A DNA stretch of 9,776 nucleotides from Candidatus Omnitrophota bacterium (GCA_016867095.1 VGKK01000037.1:1-9776), one strand, 5' to 3'. Counted from the first letter of the stretch, positions 1 through 6,691 are shown. The notes: generated by a model not told the origin, from the sequence alone. A program made the numbers and translations.

Positions 1-628
1 TTAACCCAAGAAAGTTTATGCCAGGAAAAGTCATATCTCGCTGCGGCGCCAGATGCGTCACCTTGTCTATAGTAGCTATAGTAATATCTTGGTAGCGAGA
101 TTGGACATTCTTTGGATTAAGCTGCAAGACCCCTAAAATTAATGTCCAATCTGTCTGTAGAGGCAGATTGGACATATTCTGCACCTTAACCACTAACTCC
201 ATGCTATAATTAGAGTTATCTAAAATAAATTCTTTTATAATCTTTTTATTTGGGTCAGAATGGACAAAAGATACGGCTTTAGGGGAAATATTTTCTTTTC
301 TAAAAGCCAAAGCATTGTCCGCGATAGCCAAGCCAGACTGTAAAGAAAATTTATAATCCTGGTGGGCCTTGAATACTACTTCTTTAATGACTGCCTGCGC
401 TTCATCAAAAGTAACCTCCATTTTTTCCTGATTAAACCGGATCAGAGAAGAAGGAGTTGGTTTTGTAGCAGGCGACAGGGGAATTGGCTGGGTGGCCATA
501 CTAATAGTCGCAGGGGCTTGTGCTGTAACCTCTTTATTTTCAATAGGATGTTGCTGGGGGGCTAAGGCAGACCAAAGCCACAACACTAACACCGACAAGA
601 CAATAGCTAAAATTAAACGTTTTTCCAT
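1..628 (-). CDS. yidC: Membrane protein insertase YidC, N-terminal part (runs off the window)
   Basis: YidC inserts and folds inner-membrane proteins, alone or with SecYEG. The 209 codons present begin MEKRLILAIVLSVLVLWLWS, a short basic start followed by the first membrane segment (about residues 4-22). A Gln/Pro/Ala/Thr-rich linker follows (about 23-62). From about residue 63 (RFNQEKMEVTFDEAQAVIKE) come the beta-strand segments of the large periplasmic P1 domain found in Gram-negative YidC. The conserved five-helix core lies beyond the left edge, so insertase residues cannot be checked. The ATG is 4 nt after the yidD stop, with no clear ribosome binding site of its own, which suggests translational coupling in an rpmH-yidD-yidC operon. 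The gene is AT-rich and carries a small repeat (see 98-175). The YidC identification rests on the N-terminus plus operon position. Confidence 0.93.
   Translation of the reverse strand, partial: MEKRLILAIVLSVLVLWLWSALAPQQHPIENKEVTAQAPATISMATQPIPLSPATKPTPSSLIRFNQEKMEVTFDEAQAVIKEVVFKAHQDYKFSLQSGLAIADNALAFRKENISPKAVSFVHSDPNKKIIKEFILDNSNYSMELVVKVQNMSNLPLQTDWTLILGVLQLNPKNVQSRYQDITIATIDKVTHLAPQRDMTFPGINFLGL
98..175. repeat. Three copies of an 11-mer inside yidC
   Basis: The 11-mer AGATTGGACAT occurs at 98-108 and 165-175, and its reverse complement at 142-152. The last two extend to perfect 12-base arms (142-153 and 164-175) around a 10-base centre, forming a hairpin that lies wholly in coding sequence. 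On the yidC strand the copies fall in different reading phases, giving NMSNL, TDWTL and KNVQS, so protein conservation does not explain the repetition. It may be chance, or a remnant of a small palindromic element. Confidence 0.6.
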
Positions 629-632
629 AGTA

Positions 633-848
633 TTATGCTAAAGGATCGTAGCCGCTCTTGCCGGAAAAGGGATGGCAACAGCAGAGCCGCTTTAGTCCTT
701 TTAGCGCTCCTTTTAAAAATCCGTACTTGGTAATGGCTGCCCGGGTAAATTCCGAACAAGTAGGCGTAAAGCGACAAGAGGGAGGCACGATTATCCTAAT
801 GTGCCTTTGGTAAATTTTAATCAGTGCCAGCGCCAGGCGTTGTAACAT
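633..848 (-). CDS. yidD: Membrane protein insertion efficiency factor YidD
   Basis: YidD is a small membrane-associated protein that assists YidC-dependent insertion. The 71-residue product is full length for the family. It has an amphipathic N-terminus (MLQRLALALIKIYQRHI), then PPSCRFTPTCSEF with the conserved cysteine pair (about residues 25-31), then the G-x-x-KG and K-RLCCCHPF segments and the terminal DPL (58-70). The usual GG before DP is SGY here. The chosen ATG gives a typical YidD N-terminus and overlaps the rpmH stop as TGATG, implying translational coupling. The frame stays open upstream to 1073, but that stretch is the antisense-phase shadow of rpmH and begins upstream of the promoter. 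yidC follows 4 nt downstream. Confidence 0.94.
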   Translation of the reverse strand: MLQRLALALIKIYQRHIRIIVPPSCRFTPTCSEFTRAAITKYGFLKGALKGLKRLCCCHPFSGKSGYDPLA

Positions 849-985
849 CAAAGGCAAAGCCGGTGCCTGCCTTTTTGCCTGCGGCGAGACAATACCTTGC
901 GGCCGGCCCTTGTAGCCATCCTGCCCCTGAACCCGTGCCTGCGCTTGGCCACGATATTTGTCGGTGTCTTTAAGTTTTTCTTCAC
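848..985 (-). CDS. rpmH: 50S ribosomal protein L34 (GTG start)
   Basis: L34 is a small, very basic protein of the large ribosomal subunit. Reading the minus strand from GTG gives 45 residues. The core is KRRHGFRGRMATRAGRKVLS (about 14-33) followed by RRRQKGRHRL, matching the L34 signature of HGFR-RM-T--GRKVL-RRR-KGR-RL. A TAG stop lies directly before the GTG, so translation cannot start further upstream in this frame. A GGAG sequence lies 9 nt before the GTG. The gene is first in the minus-strand operon behind the promoter at 1053-1081 and overlaps yidD by one base (TGATG). Normally rnpA, encoding the RNase P protein, comes between L34 and yidD; no room for it exists here. Confidence 0.95.
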   Translation of the reverse strand: MKKNLKTPTNIVAKRRHGFRGRMATRAGRKVLSRRRQKGRHRLCL

Positions 986-1040
986 CTATGTTATCTCCGT
1001 CGGTAAAACCGATAGGAACGCCCCTGCCGGGGGCAAGGGG
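985..1040 (-). promoter_or_regulatory. rpmH leader with two hairpins
   Basis: The roughly 60-nt leader expected from the promoter at 1053-1081 contains a GC-rich hairpin at 1021-1040 (CCCCT and GCC arms pairing with GGC and AGGGG). A second hairpin, CGGT-TTT-ACCG, lies at 1001-1011. Outside the second one, CCTAT (1016-1012) can pair with ATAGG (989-985), which includes the first base of the GTG start and places the GGAG site in the enclosed loop. This could modulate L34 translation. No known leader class was recognised. Confidence 0.35.
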
Positions 1041-1052
1041 AATTAGTGAAGA

Positions 1053-1081
1053 ATTGTAACACAGAAAAGGCAACTGGTCAA
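1053..1081 (-). promoter_or_regulatory. sigma70-type promoter for rpmH-yidD-yidC
   Basis: On the minus strand TTGACC (1081-1076) is followed after 17 nt by TACAAT (1058-1053). TGT directly before the -10 box gives an extended -10. The spacing is optimal, and the expected start near 1046 lies about 60 nt before the rpmH GTG. Confidence 0.8.
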
Positions 1082-1099
1082 GACAAAGAATTTTTTTTG

Positions 1100-1127
1100 T
1101 TGACCTGGAGAAAATCTTTTGTATAAT
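1100..1127 (+). promoter_or_regulatory. sigma70-type promoter P1 toward dnaA
   Basis: TTGACC (1100-1105) and a perfect TATAAT (1122-1127) are separated by 16 nt, giving a start near 1134. The promoter is back to back with the rpmH promoter; only 18 bp, including a T8 run, separate the two -35 boxes. It lies more than 220 bp before dnaA, ahead of the inverted repeat at 1156-1269. Confidence 0.75.
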
Positions 1128-1155
1128 AGGGGGCGCTGTTTTGTTGTTATGTTTT

Positions 1156-1276
1156 TACTTGCCCCGTTAGAAATCTTATGATATTATAGCAGCATGCTTA
1201 TGAATAGTATTGACCCCCGGATAGAAATACGGGTATCTATATCAGAGCCAATTTCTAGCGGGGCAAGTACTTTTTT
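1156..1276 (+). terminator. Long inverted repeat plus T-run: attenuator, terminator or small RNA end
   Basis: Arms 1156-1174 and 1251-1269 are reverse complements over 19 positions with one T/G pair, so they pair fully as RNA. The GC core is GCCCCG. The right arm is followed by AC and then six T (1271-1276), as in an intrinsic terminator. The 76 nt enclosed contain weaker pairings (GATA 1180-1183 with TATC 1240-1243; CCCG 1216-1219 with CGGG 1230-1233). From P1 this would give an RNA of about 143 nt with paired ends. It may be an attenuator in the dnaA leader or a separate small RNA. No Rfam family was recognised; the enclosed loop lacks the SRP RNA motif. Confidence 0.45.
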
Positions 1277-1279
1277 CTC

Positions 1280-1288
1280 TGTTATAAT
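1280..1288 (+). promoter_or_regulatory. Extended -10 promoter P2 for dnaA
   Basis: TGTTATAAT combines the TGn extension with a perfect TATAAT (1283-1288); no good -35 box is present. It lies just after the T-run at 1271-1276, so it could supply dnaA mRNA if P1 transcripts stop there. The expected start near 1295 lies within the DnaA-box cluster, which suggests autoregulation. Confidence 0.5.
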
Positions 1289-1289
1289 A

Positions 1290-1331
1290 CTTTCCACAGA
1301 GTTATGCAAGTTGTGCATAAACTGTGTATTT
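1290..1331. promoter_or_regulatory. DnaA-box-like cluster upstream of dnaA
   Basis: TGTGCATAA (1312-1320) is the reverse complement of TTATGCACA, a full match to TTWTNCACA. CTTTCCACA (1290-1298) has one mismatch, and TGTGTATTT (1323-1331) has two on the opposite strand. TTATGCA (1302-1308) and TGCATAA (1314-1320) form a perfect 7-bp dyad. Box starts are 22 and 11 bp apart, so they lie on one face of the helix. The role could be dnaA autoregulation, part of oriC, or both. Confidence 0.5.
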
Positions 1332-1360
1332 CTTAAAAACAAGGTGCCAGCTGAACCGCA

Positions 1361-2698
1361 ATGATAGATATCCTCAAAATATGGGACCAGGCCGGGCAAT
1401 ACCTGAAAGATAAGTTGGGCAGTATTACTTTTGAAACCTGGATCTTGCCTTTAAAACCCGCGCTTAAAGACGAGCATAATGTAATACTGGGGGCGCCGGA
1501 CGATTTCTTCAAGGACTGGGTGGAGAAACATTACAGGGAGTTCATCCAGGAGGCAATCCGCCAACAAGGCCAGCCAGAACTTTCGGTAAGCTTAAGCGTG
1601 AACCCGGCGGCTAACGAAACCCCCCGCCTGCCAGCTCAGGGCGCGTCCGCGGCCAGCAACCCGGAAAGCCGCGACGGTTCGCAATTAAACCCGCGCTATA
1701 CCTTTGAAAATTTCGTCATCGGCCCTTCCAACCGCCATGCCCACGCATATTCCCTGGCCGTGGCTGAGTCTCCGGCTAAGACCTACAATCCCCTATTCAT
1801 CTACGGCGGGGTGGGACTGGGCAAAACACACCTGATACAGGCAGTTTGCCACCACATTAAAAGTAAAGCCCAAAAAAGCCTAAAAATCTACTATCTTTCC
1901 TCGGAGCGCTTTACCAACGAACTCATTGACGCCATACAACACCGCTCTACCGCGGCCTTCCGGCAAAAATACAGAAATATGGATGTCCTGGTCATTGACG
2001 ATATCCATTTTATCGCCGGAAAAGAATCCACGCAGGAGGAATTTTTTCATACCTTTAACGCCTTGTACGACGCCCATAAGCAAATCATTATCTCCTCGGA
2101 CCGGCCGCCCAAGGAAATAGCCAACCTGGAAGAAAAGCTGGTTTCGCGTTTTAGCTGGGGGCTGACCACAGACATTCAACCCCCCGACCTGGAGACGCGC
2201 GTGGCCATTTTAAAAAAGAAGATTGAAAGAGAATCTGTGGCTGTGCCCAATGAGGTTATCTTTTTTATCGCCCAGCTCATTAGGACCAACATCAGAGAGT
2301 TGGAGGGCGCGCTTATCCGCACCATCGCCTATTCTTTGCTGGAAGAAAAACCCATTACCCTGGACCTAGCCAAAGAAGTCTTAAGAGACCTTTTAAGGGA
2401 ACCCAAAAAATTAATTACCATAGACTTTATCCAGCGCTGTGTTATTGAAGAATTTGGCATATCATTACAAGACCTAAAAACCAAGCGCCGCAATAAAACC
2501 GTGGTTTTACCCCGGCAGGTAGCCATGTACCTAAGCAGGGAATTAACTGATTTATCCCTGCCGGAAATAGGTAATTTCTTTGGAGGTAAAGACCATACCA
2601 CAGTGCTGCACTCGTATAATAAAATTAAAGAAAACCTGATTAGCAATGAAACACTGAAACAAAGGATTAACAAGATAGTCCAGGTTATTAAACAGTAA
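1361..2698 (+). CDS. dnaA: Chromosomal replication initiator protein DnaA
   Basis: DnaA is the AAA+ ATPase that binds DnaA boxes, melts the origin and recruits the helicase. The 445 residues show all four domains. Domain I is about 1-70 (ITFETWILPL), followed by a Pro/Ala/Ser-rich linker (about 75-110). Domain III begins at YTFENFVIGPSN (113) and has Walker A GGVGLGKT (149-156), Walker B VLVIDDIHF (209-217), sensor 1 SSDRPP (245-250), VSRFSWGL with the arginine finger near R263, and NIRELEGAL (309-317). DNA-binding domain IV contains the signature GGKDHTTVLHSYNKI (408-422). Length and motif spacing are ordinary. The ATG gives a standard DnaA N-terminus, but the only AAGG is 14 nt upstream or more, so the ribosome binding site is weak. 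The next gene is dnaN. Confidence 0.99.
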   Translation: MIDILKIWDQAGQYLKDKLGSITFETWILPLKPALKDEHNVILGAPDDFFKDWVEKHYREFIQEAIRQQGQPELSVSLSVNPAANETPRLPAQGASAASNPESRDGSQLNPRYTFENFVIGPSNRHAHAYSLAVAESPAKTYNPLFIYGGVGLGKTHLIQAVCHHIKSKAQKSLKIYYLSSERFTNELIDAIQHRSTAAFRQKYRNMDVLVIDDIHFIAGKESTQEEFFHTFNALYDAHKQIIISSDRPPKEIANLEEKLVSRFSWGLTTDIQPPDLETRVAILKKKIERESVAVPNEVIFFIAQLIRTNIRELEGALIRTIAYSLLEEKPITLDLAKEVLRDLLREPKKLITIDFIQRCVIEEFGISLQDLKTKRRNKTVVLPRQVAMYLSRELTDLSLPEIGNFFGGKDHTTVLHSYNKIKENLISNETLKQRINKIVQVIKQ

Positions 2699-2839
2699 AT
2701 CCCAGGTTTTAAAAGGGATAATTTTTATTTAACGCCTTATAAATAATGCGGTTTAGTAATTATTCACACAGAAAAGAATCCCTATTACTTTTAATATGAT
2801 ATAATTATTATATATTTATATTAATAGAAGGGAGTGGAG
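2699..2839 (+). other. dnaA-dnaN intergenic region, candidate origin/unwinding element
   Basis: This 141-bp gap holds TTATTCACA (2760-2768), a full match to the DnaA-box consensus TTWTNCACA. It is followed by a 38-nt stretch (2789-2826) with only one G and no C. A DnaA box next to an AT-rich tract is the usual make-up of an origin unwinding region, and dnaA-dnaN is a common oriC position. Only one convincing box is visible here, so the origin could instead lie upstream of dnaA or use both sides. Confidence 0.4.
2797..2805 (+). promoter_or_regulatory. Extended -10 promoter for dnaN
   Basis: TGATATAAT is a TGn extension plus perfect TATAAT (2800-2805), with no clear -35 box. A start near 2812 would give a 28-nt leader carrying the AAGGGAG ribosome binding site at 2828-2834, 5 nt before the dnaN ATG. 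The region is AT-rich throughout, so a chance match is possible. Confidence 0.45.
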
Positions 2840-3931
2840 ATGAGATTTAAGGTTCAAAAGGATAGCTTGTTAACCGGTATCCAGACTATACAAAATGTAG
2901 TGACCAGCAAGGCCAGTTTACCTATATTATCTAATATCTTAATTGAAGCTCAGGGGGGCAATCTTAGGCTTACTGCCACAGATTTGGATATTGGGATAAG
3001 CTGTGCAGTGCCTGTGGATATCCAGGAAGCCGGCGCGATAACTATGCCCGCTAAAAGGTTCGCCGATATTATTAAGGAATTACCAAGTGGGGTAGTTTCT
3101 GTGGCGGTGAAGAAGAATAATTTAGTGCTTATTGAAACAGAAACCTGCCAGTTTAAGATTATGGGGGTGGCCAGTGAAGAGTTCCCCAAAATGCCGGAAT
3201 TTAAGGATAAGCAGGTTATTAAACTGGAGCAGGCCGACCTGAAGCAGATGTTTGGCTTGACCGCCTTCGCGGTGTCGGCGGATGAAACCCGCTACATCTT
3301 AAATGGCATCCTTTTTAAATTGACGCAGAACACCTTAAGGTTAGTAGCTACGGACGGCAAAAGGCTGGCGGTGGCGGAAAAGAAATTAAAACAAAATATA
3401 GACAAGGAACTTCAGATTATTGTGCCGATTAAGGCTATTCAAGAATTAAATCGCAGCTTAAGGGATGAAGGCGAGTTAATGCTAGTGTTGGGTAACAATC
3501 AAATCTTATTTGAGTTGGAGGGGGTAGTAATTATTTCGCGTTTAATCGAAGGCGAATTCCCGGATTATCGGCAGGTTATTCCGCCGGTTTCAGAAAGTAA
3601 GCTTAAGGTTAACCGCGAGCAGTTCCTTTTGGCGGTTAGGAGGGCGGCGCTGCTTTCTACTCCGGATTACCAGGCGGTAAAACTGGAGGTATTTAAGAAT
3701 AAGCTGGTAGTTTCCAAGTCCACGCCGGATATCGGCGAGTCGCGTGAGGAAGTGGCCATAGAGTACGCCGGCAAAGAGATCGCCATCGGTTTCAATCCTG
3801 CTTATTTAATTGACGTGTTGAAAAATCTGGCCCTAGATGCGGTGGAATTTGAGTTGACCGATACGGAGAAGCCGGGGGTCTTGCGTGTGGACGGGTATAT
3901 TTATATTGTTTTACCGATGCGCCTGGCGTAA
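2840..3931 (+). CDS. dnaN: DNA polymerase III beta subunit (sliding clamp)
   Basis: The beta clamp is a ring-shaped dimer that tethers the replicative polymerase to DNA. The 363-residue product has the three-domain clamp layout. Typical segments are LPILSNILIEA (27-37), LTATDLDIGI (44-53), RYILNG (151-156), LVATDGKRLA (168-177), SRLIEGEFPDY (233-243), GFNPAYLIDVL (317-327) and the C-terminal YIYIVLPMRLA that lines the partner-binding cleft. An in-frame GTG two codons upstream (2834) is possible, but the ATG at 2840 is preferred: AAGGGAG sits 5 nt before it and MRFKV matches family N-termini. The stop is 1 nt before the next gene. Where recF often follows dnaN, a DUF721 gene follows here. Confidence 0.98.
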   Translation: MRFKVQKDSLLTGIQTIQNVVTSKASLPILSNILIEAQGGNLRLTATDLDIGISCAVPVDIQEAGAITMPAKRFADIIKELPSGVVSVAVKKNNLVLIETETCQFKIMGVASEEFPKMPEFKDKQVIKLEQADLKQMFGLTAFAVSADETRYILNGILFKLTQNTLRLVATDGKRLAVAEKKLKQNIDKELQIIVPIKAIQELNRSLRDEGELMLVLGNNQILFELEGVVIISRLIEGEFPDYRQVIPPVSESKLKVNREQFLLAVRRAALLSTPDYQAVKLEVFKNKLVVSKSTPDIGESREEVAIEYAGKEIAIGFNPAYLIDVLKNLALDAVEFELTDTEKPGVLRVDGYIYIVLPMRLA

Positions 3932-3932
3932 A

Positions 3933-4220
3933 ATGGAAGAAATCAAGGATACCCTGGGTAATATTATGCGGGCTTTAAAGGCCAAAAAGGGCGAGGCCCG
4001 CGGCAAGGACCCGCAGGCCCTCTTGGAGGGGGCATTGAGTAAAAAGGAACTAAAGCACGTCAAGCCGGGCAGCCTGAAAAAAGGCGTCTTGAGTATCAAT
4101 GTGGATTCTTCCTCCTGGCTTTATCAGTTAAACTTGAAGAAGGCGGAACTGCTTAGCCGGCTGAGTAAAAATACTGCTGACATCAGGGAGGTTCGTTTCC
4201 GGCTGGGGGCGATTAAATGA
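3933..4220 (+). CDS. dciA: DUF721/DciA-like protein, probable helicase-loading factor
   Basis: The 95-residue protein fits the short DUF721 (DciA) family. It has an N-terminal helix (MEEIKDTLGNIMRALK), a basic linker, then HVKPGSLKKGVLSINVDSSS (42-61) with W62 and the helix LYQLNLKKAELLSRL (63-77), ending VRFRLGAIK (87-95). This 'lk-G-L-v-v-SS-w--eL---k-elL--l' pattern and the closing 'r-r-G' are the DUF721 hallmarks. DciA proteins help load the replicative helicase DnaB in bacteria lacking DnaC/DnaI. The ATG lies 1 nt after the dnaN stop, and the gene ends in an ATGA overlap with gyrB, so it is translationally coupled in the replication operon. An earlier in-frame ATG at 3885 lies inside dnaN and is rejected. 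The helicase-loading role is inferred from family and context. Confidence 0.85.
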   Translation: MEEIKDTLGNIMRALKAKKGEARGKDPQALLEGALSKKELKHVKPGSLKKGVLSINVDSSSWLYQLNLKKAELLSRLSKNTADIREVRFRLGAIK

Positions 4221-6691
4221 AGAAGAAAATTAAACCCGAAAAAACTCATCCTAAGGCAGAGGCAGCGGAAAAAATTAAGGCAGCGCCGCAGCCCGCGGCC
4301 AAGGATAAGGTCTATGATGCCACCACCATCCAGGTTTTAGAGGGCACAGAGGCGGTGCGGCGCCGGCCGGCGATGTATATCGGCGACACCTCGGCGCGCG
4401 GCCTGCACCATCTGGTCTATGAGGTAGTGGATAATAGCGTGGATGAAAGTCTGGGCGGCTATTGCGATACTATTGAGGTGGTCATCAGGCCGGACAACAG
4501 CGTCAGCGTGATTGATAATGGCCGCGGCATTCCCGTGGATATGCATAAAACCGAAAAGAAGCCCGCGGTAGAGGTGGCCTTGACTACTTTGCATGCCGGC
4601 GGGAAATTTGACCACCGGGTTTATAAGGTTTCCGGCGGCTTGCACGGCGTGGGCGTAAGCGTGGTGAATGCCTTGTCGGATTGGTTAGAGGTGGAAGTCA
4701 AAAGAGACGGCAAGATTTACCACCAGCGTTATGAGCGGGGCAGGACCGTTTCCAAGCTGACCGTAATCGGCAAGAGCAACAGCACCGGCACAAAGGTAAC
4801 CTTTAAGCCGGATAAAACCATTTTCCCCAAGATAGAATTTTCCTACGATATCTTGTCCCAGCGCTTGCGCGAGCTGGCTTTTTTGAACAAGGGGTTGAAG
4901 ATTAAGCTCGGCGACGAGCGCACGGATAAGGAGGCGGTATTTGAATTTGGCGGCGGGATTATTTCCTTTGTGGACTACCTGAATAAAAATAAAAACCCCC
5001 TGCATAATAAGGTAGTCTATTTCCAGAAGACCCAGGACGACGTGATTTTAGAGGCCGCCCTGCAGTATAATGACGGATACGCGGAAACGATTTTTTCTTT
5101 CGCCAATAATATCAATACTGTTGAGGGGGGCACGCACCTGTCCGGCTTTAAATCCGCCCTGACCCGCGCGATTAACCAGTATGCCAAGGCCAAGAACTTG
5201 CTCAAGGATGATTTGGGTATTACCGGAGAGGATGTGCGCGAGGGCCTGGCCGCGGTGATTAGCGTCAAGGTGCCTAATCCGCAATTTGAAGGCCAGACCA
5301 AGACCAAATTAGGGAATTCCGAGGTAGAAGGGTTGGTGGCCTCGGCTAGTTTAGAGGCGCTGTCCGCCTTTTTTGAAGAAAATCCCAGCGTCGGGAACAA
5401 AATTATTGACAAGGTGATTATCGCCTCGCGCGCCCGGGAAGCCGCGCGTAAAGCCAGGGAGTTGACCCGGCGTAAGGGCGCCCTGGAAGGGGCTGGCCTG
5501 CCCGGGAAATTAGCGGATTGTTCGGAAAATGACCCGGCATTGTGTGAAGTGTTTCTGGTGGAAGGCGATTCCGCGGGCGGCTCAGGCAAACAAGCGCGCG
5601 ATAGAAGATTTCAGGCCATTCTGCCGCTTAAAGGAAAAATTTTGAATGTGGAGAAGGCCAGGCTGGACAAGGTGCTTTCTAACGAAGAAATCCGCACGGT
5701 GATTACCGCCCTGGGCACGAGCATCAGCACGGAGTTTGACCTGGAGAAATTGCGTTATCACAAGATTATCCTGCTTTGCGATGCGGACGTGGATGGTTCG
5801 CATATCCGCACCTTACTTTTGACGCTATTATACCGCCAGATGCCCAAGCTAATTCAGGGGGGCTATGTCTATATTGCCCAGCCGCCGCTATATAAAATTA
5901 AACGCGGCACGCGCGAAGAATACATCCAGACTGAAGACCAGATGAATACCCTGCTTTTAGACCTGGGCCGCGAGGGCCTAAAGCTGATGTCTTTAAAAAA
6001 TAAGGATACCTATACTGATAATCAGTTCAAGGATATTTTGGCCTTATTGGTAGAGCTGGAAGAATATAACCGCATTTTGGGCAAAAAGGGAGTAAAATTT
6101 ACAGAATACCTCAATTTTAGACACCAAAAGACCAAAAAATTACCTATTTATAGGGCAAAAGTGGAGGGGAAAACCCGTTTTGTCTATAATGACCAGGAGC
6201 TGTCTAAATTGCTGGGCGATGAAAAGGTGGAAGATAAGGCAGAAGTTCTGGAGCTTTTTGAGGCTCAGGACATTGAGAAGCTCATCCAGAAATTAGACAA
6301 GATGGGCTTGGATATTTCTACTTATTTGCCGCCGGAAGAGAATGAAACTCTCAAAGCCAAAAAAGAAGAGAAAAAGCCCAAGCTTATCTACCGGATTATT
6401 GATGAAAAAGAGCGCTTTGATTTCTCCTGCCTGAAAGAAGTCCTGGCGCACGTAAAAAGCCAGGCGCAAAAGGGCATGACTATTCAGCGCTATAAGGGCC
6501 TGGGCGAGATGAACCCCCAGCAGCTCTGGGATACGACTATGGACCCGGCAAAGCGCACGCTCTTAAAGGTCGCGCTGGAGGATGCGGTGGAGGCAGACCG
6601 GATGTTTACCGTGCTGATGGGCGATGAGGTGGAGCCGCGCCGGGAATTTATTGAGAATTACGCCCACCAGGTTAAAAACCTGGATATATAG
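4217..6691 (+). CDS. gyrB: DNA gyrase subunit B
   Basis: GyrB is the ATPase subunit of gyrase, which introduces negative supercoils. A Lys/Ala/Pro-rich tail of about 30 residues precedes the GHKL ATPase domain: EVVDNSVDE (69-77, catalytic Glu likely E69), VIDNGRGIPVD (98-108, ATP-binding Asp D100), the GGLHGVGVS lid (140-148), and QTKTKLGN (360-367) with the transducer lysine. The TOPRIM domain shows EGDSAGGS (449-456) and DADVDGSHI (522-530), which hold the metal-binding acidic residues. The tail signature is QRYKGLGEMNPQQLW (757-771). Between about 565 and 735 is a long insertion, comparable to the E. coli GyrB insertion, giving 824 residues against about 640 for the uninserted type. The start overlaps the upstream stop as ATGA. 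A 7-bp hairpin (6667-6683) at the end of the gene has no T-run. Confidence 0.99.
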   Translation: MKKKIKPEKTHPKAEAAEKIKAAPQPAAKDKVYDATTIQVLEGTEAVRRRPAMYIGDTSARGLHHLVYEVVDNSVDESLGGYCDTIEVVIRPDNSVSVIDNGRGIPVDMHKTEKKPAVEVALTTLHAGGKFDHRVYKVSGGLHGVGVSVVNALSDWLEVEVKRDGKIYHQRYERGRTVSKLTVIGKSNSTGTKVTFKPDKTIFPKIEFSYDILSQRLRELAFLNKGLKIKLGDERTDKEAVFEFGGGIISFVDYLNKNKNPLHNKVVYFQKTQDDVILEAALQYNDGYAETIFSFANNINTVEGGTHLSGFKSALTRAINQYAKAKNLLKDDLGITGEDVREGLAAVISVKVPNPQFEGQTKTKLGNSEVEGLVASASLEALSAFFEENPSVGNKIIDKVIIASRAREAARKARELTRRKGALEGAGLPGKLADCSENDPALCEVFLVEGDSAGGSGKQARDRRFQAILPLKGKILNVEKARLDKVLSNEEIRTVITALGTSISTEFDLEKLRYHKIILLCDADVDGSHIRTLLLTLLYRQMPKLIQGGYVYIAQPPLYKIKRGTREEYIQTEDQMNTLLLDLGREGLKLMSLKNKDTYTDNQFKDILALLVELEEYNRILGKKGVKFTEYLNFRHQKTKKLPIYRAKVEGKTRFVYNDQELSKLLGDEKVEDKAEVLELFEAQDIEKLIQKLDKMGLDISTYLPPEENETLKAKKEEKKPKLIYRIIDEKERFDFSCLKEVLAHVKSQAQKGMTIQRYKGLGEMNPQQLWDTTMDPAKRTLLKVALEDAVEADRMFTVLMGDEVEPRREFIENYAHQVKNLDI

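Noticed and set aside
633..1073. YidD as a 146-residue protein using the far upstream ATG
   Set aside because: The extra 75 residues overlap rpmH in another frame, resemble nothing in YidD, and the ATG lies upstream of the -10 box, so the main transcript would not contain it.
5017..5589. 190-residue open frame opposite gyrB
   Set aside because: It lies wholly within conserved gyrB coding sequence, shows no recognisable motif, and is explained by codon bias of the gene on the other strand.
6667..6683. Hairpin CCAGGTT-AAA-AACCTGG at the gyrB end as a terminator
   Set aside because: It is inside the coding sequence and is followed by ATATATAG rather than a T-run; probably chance.
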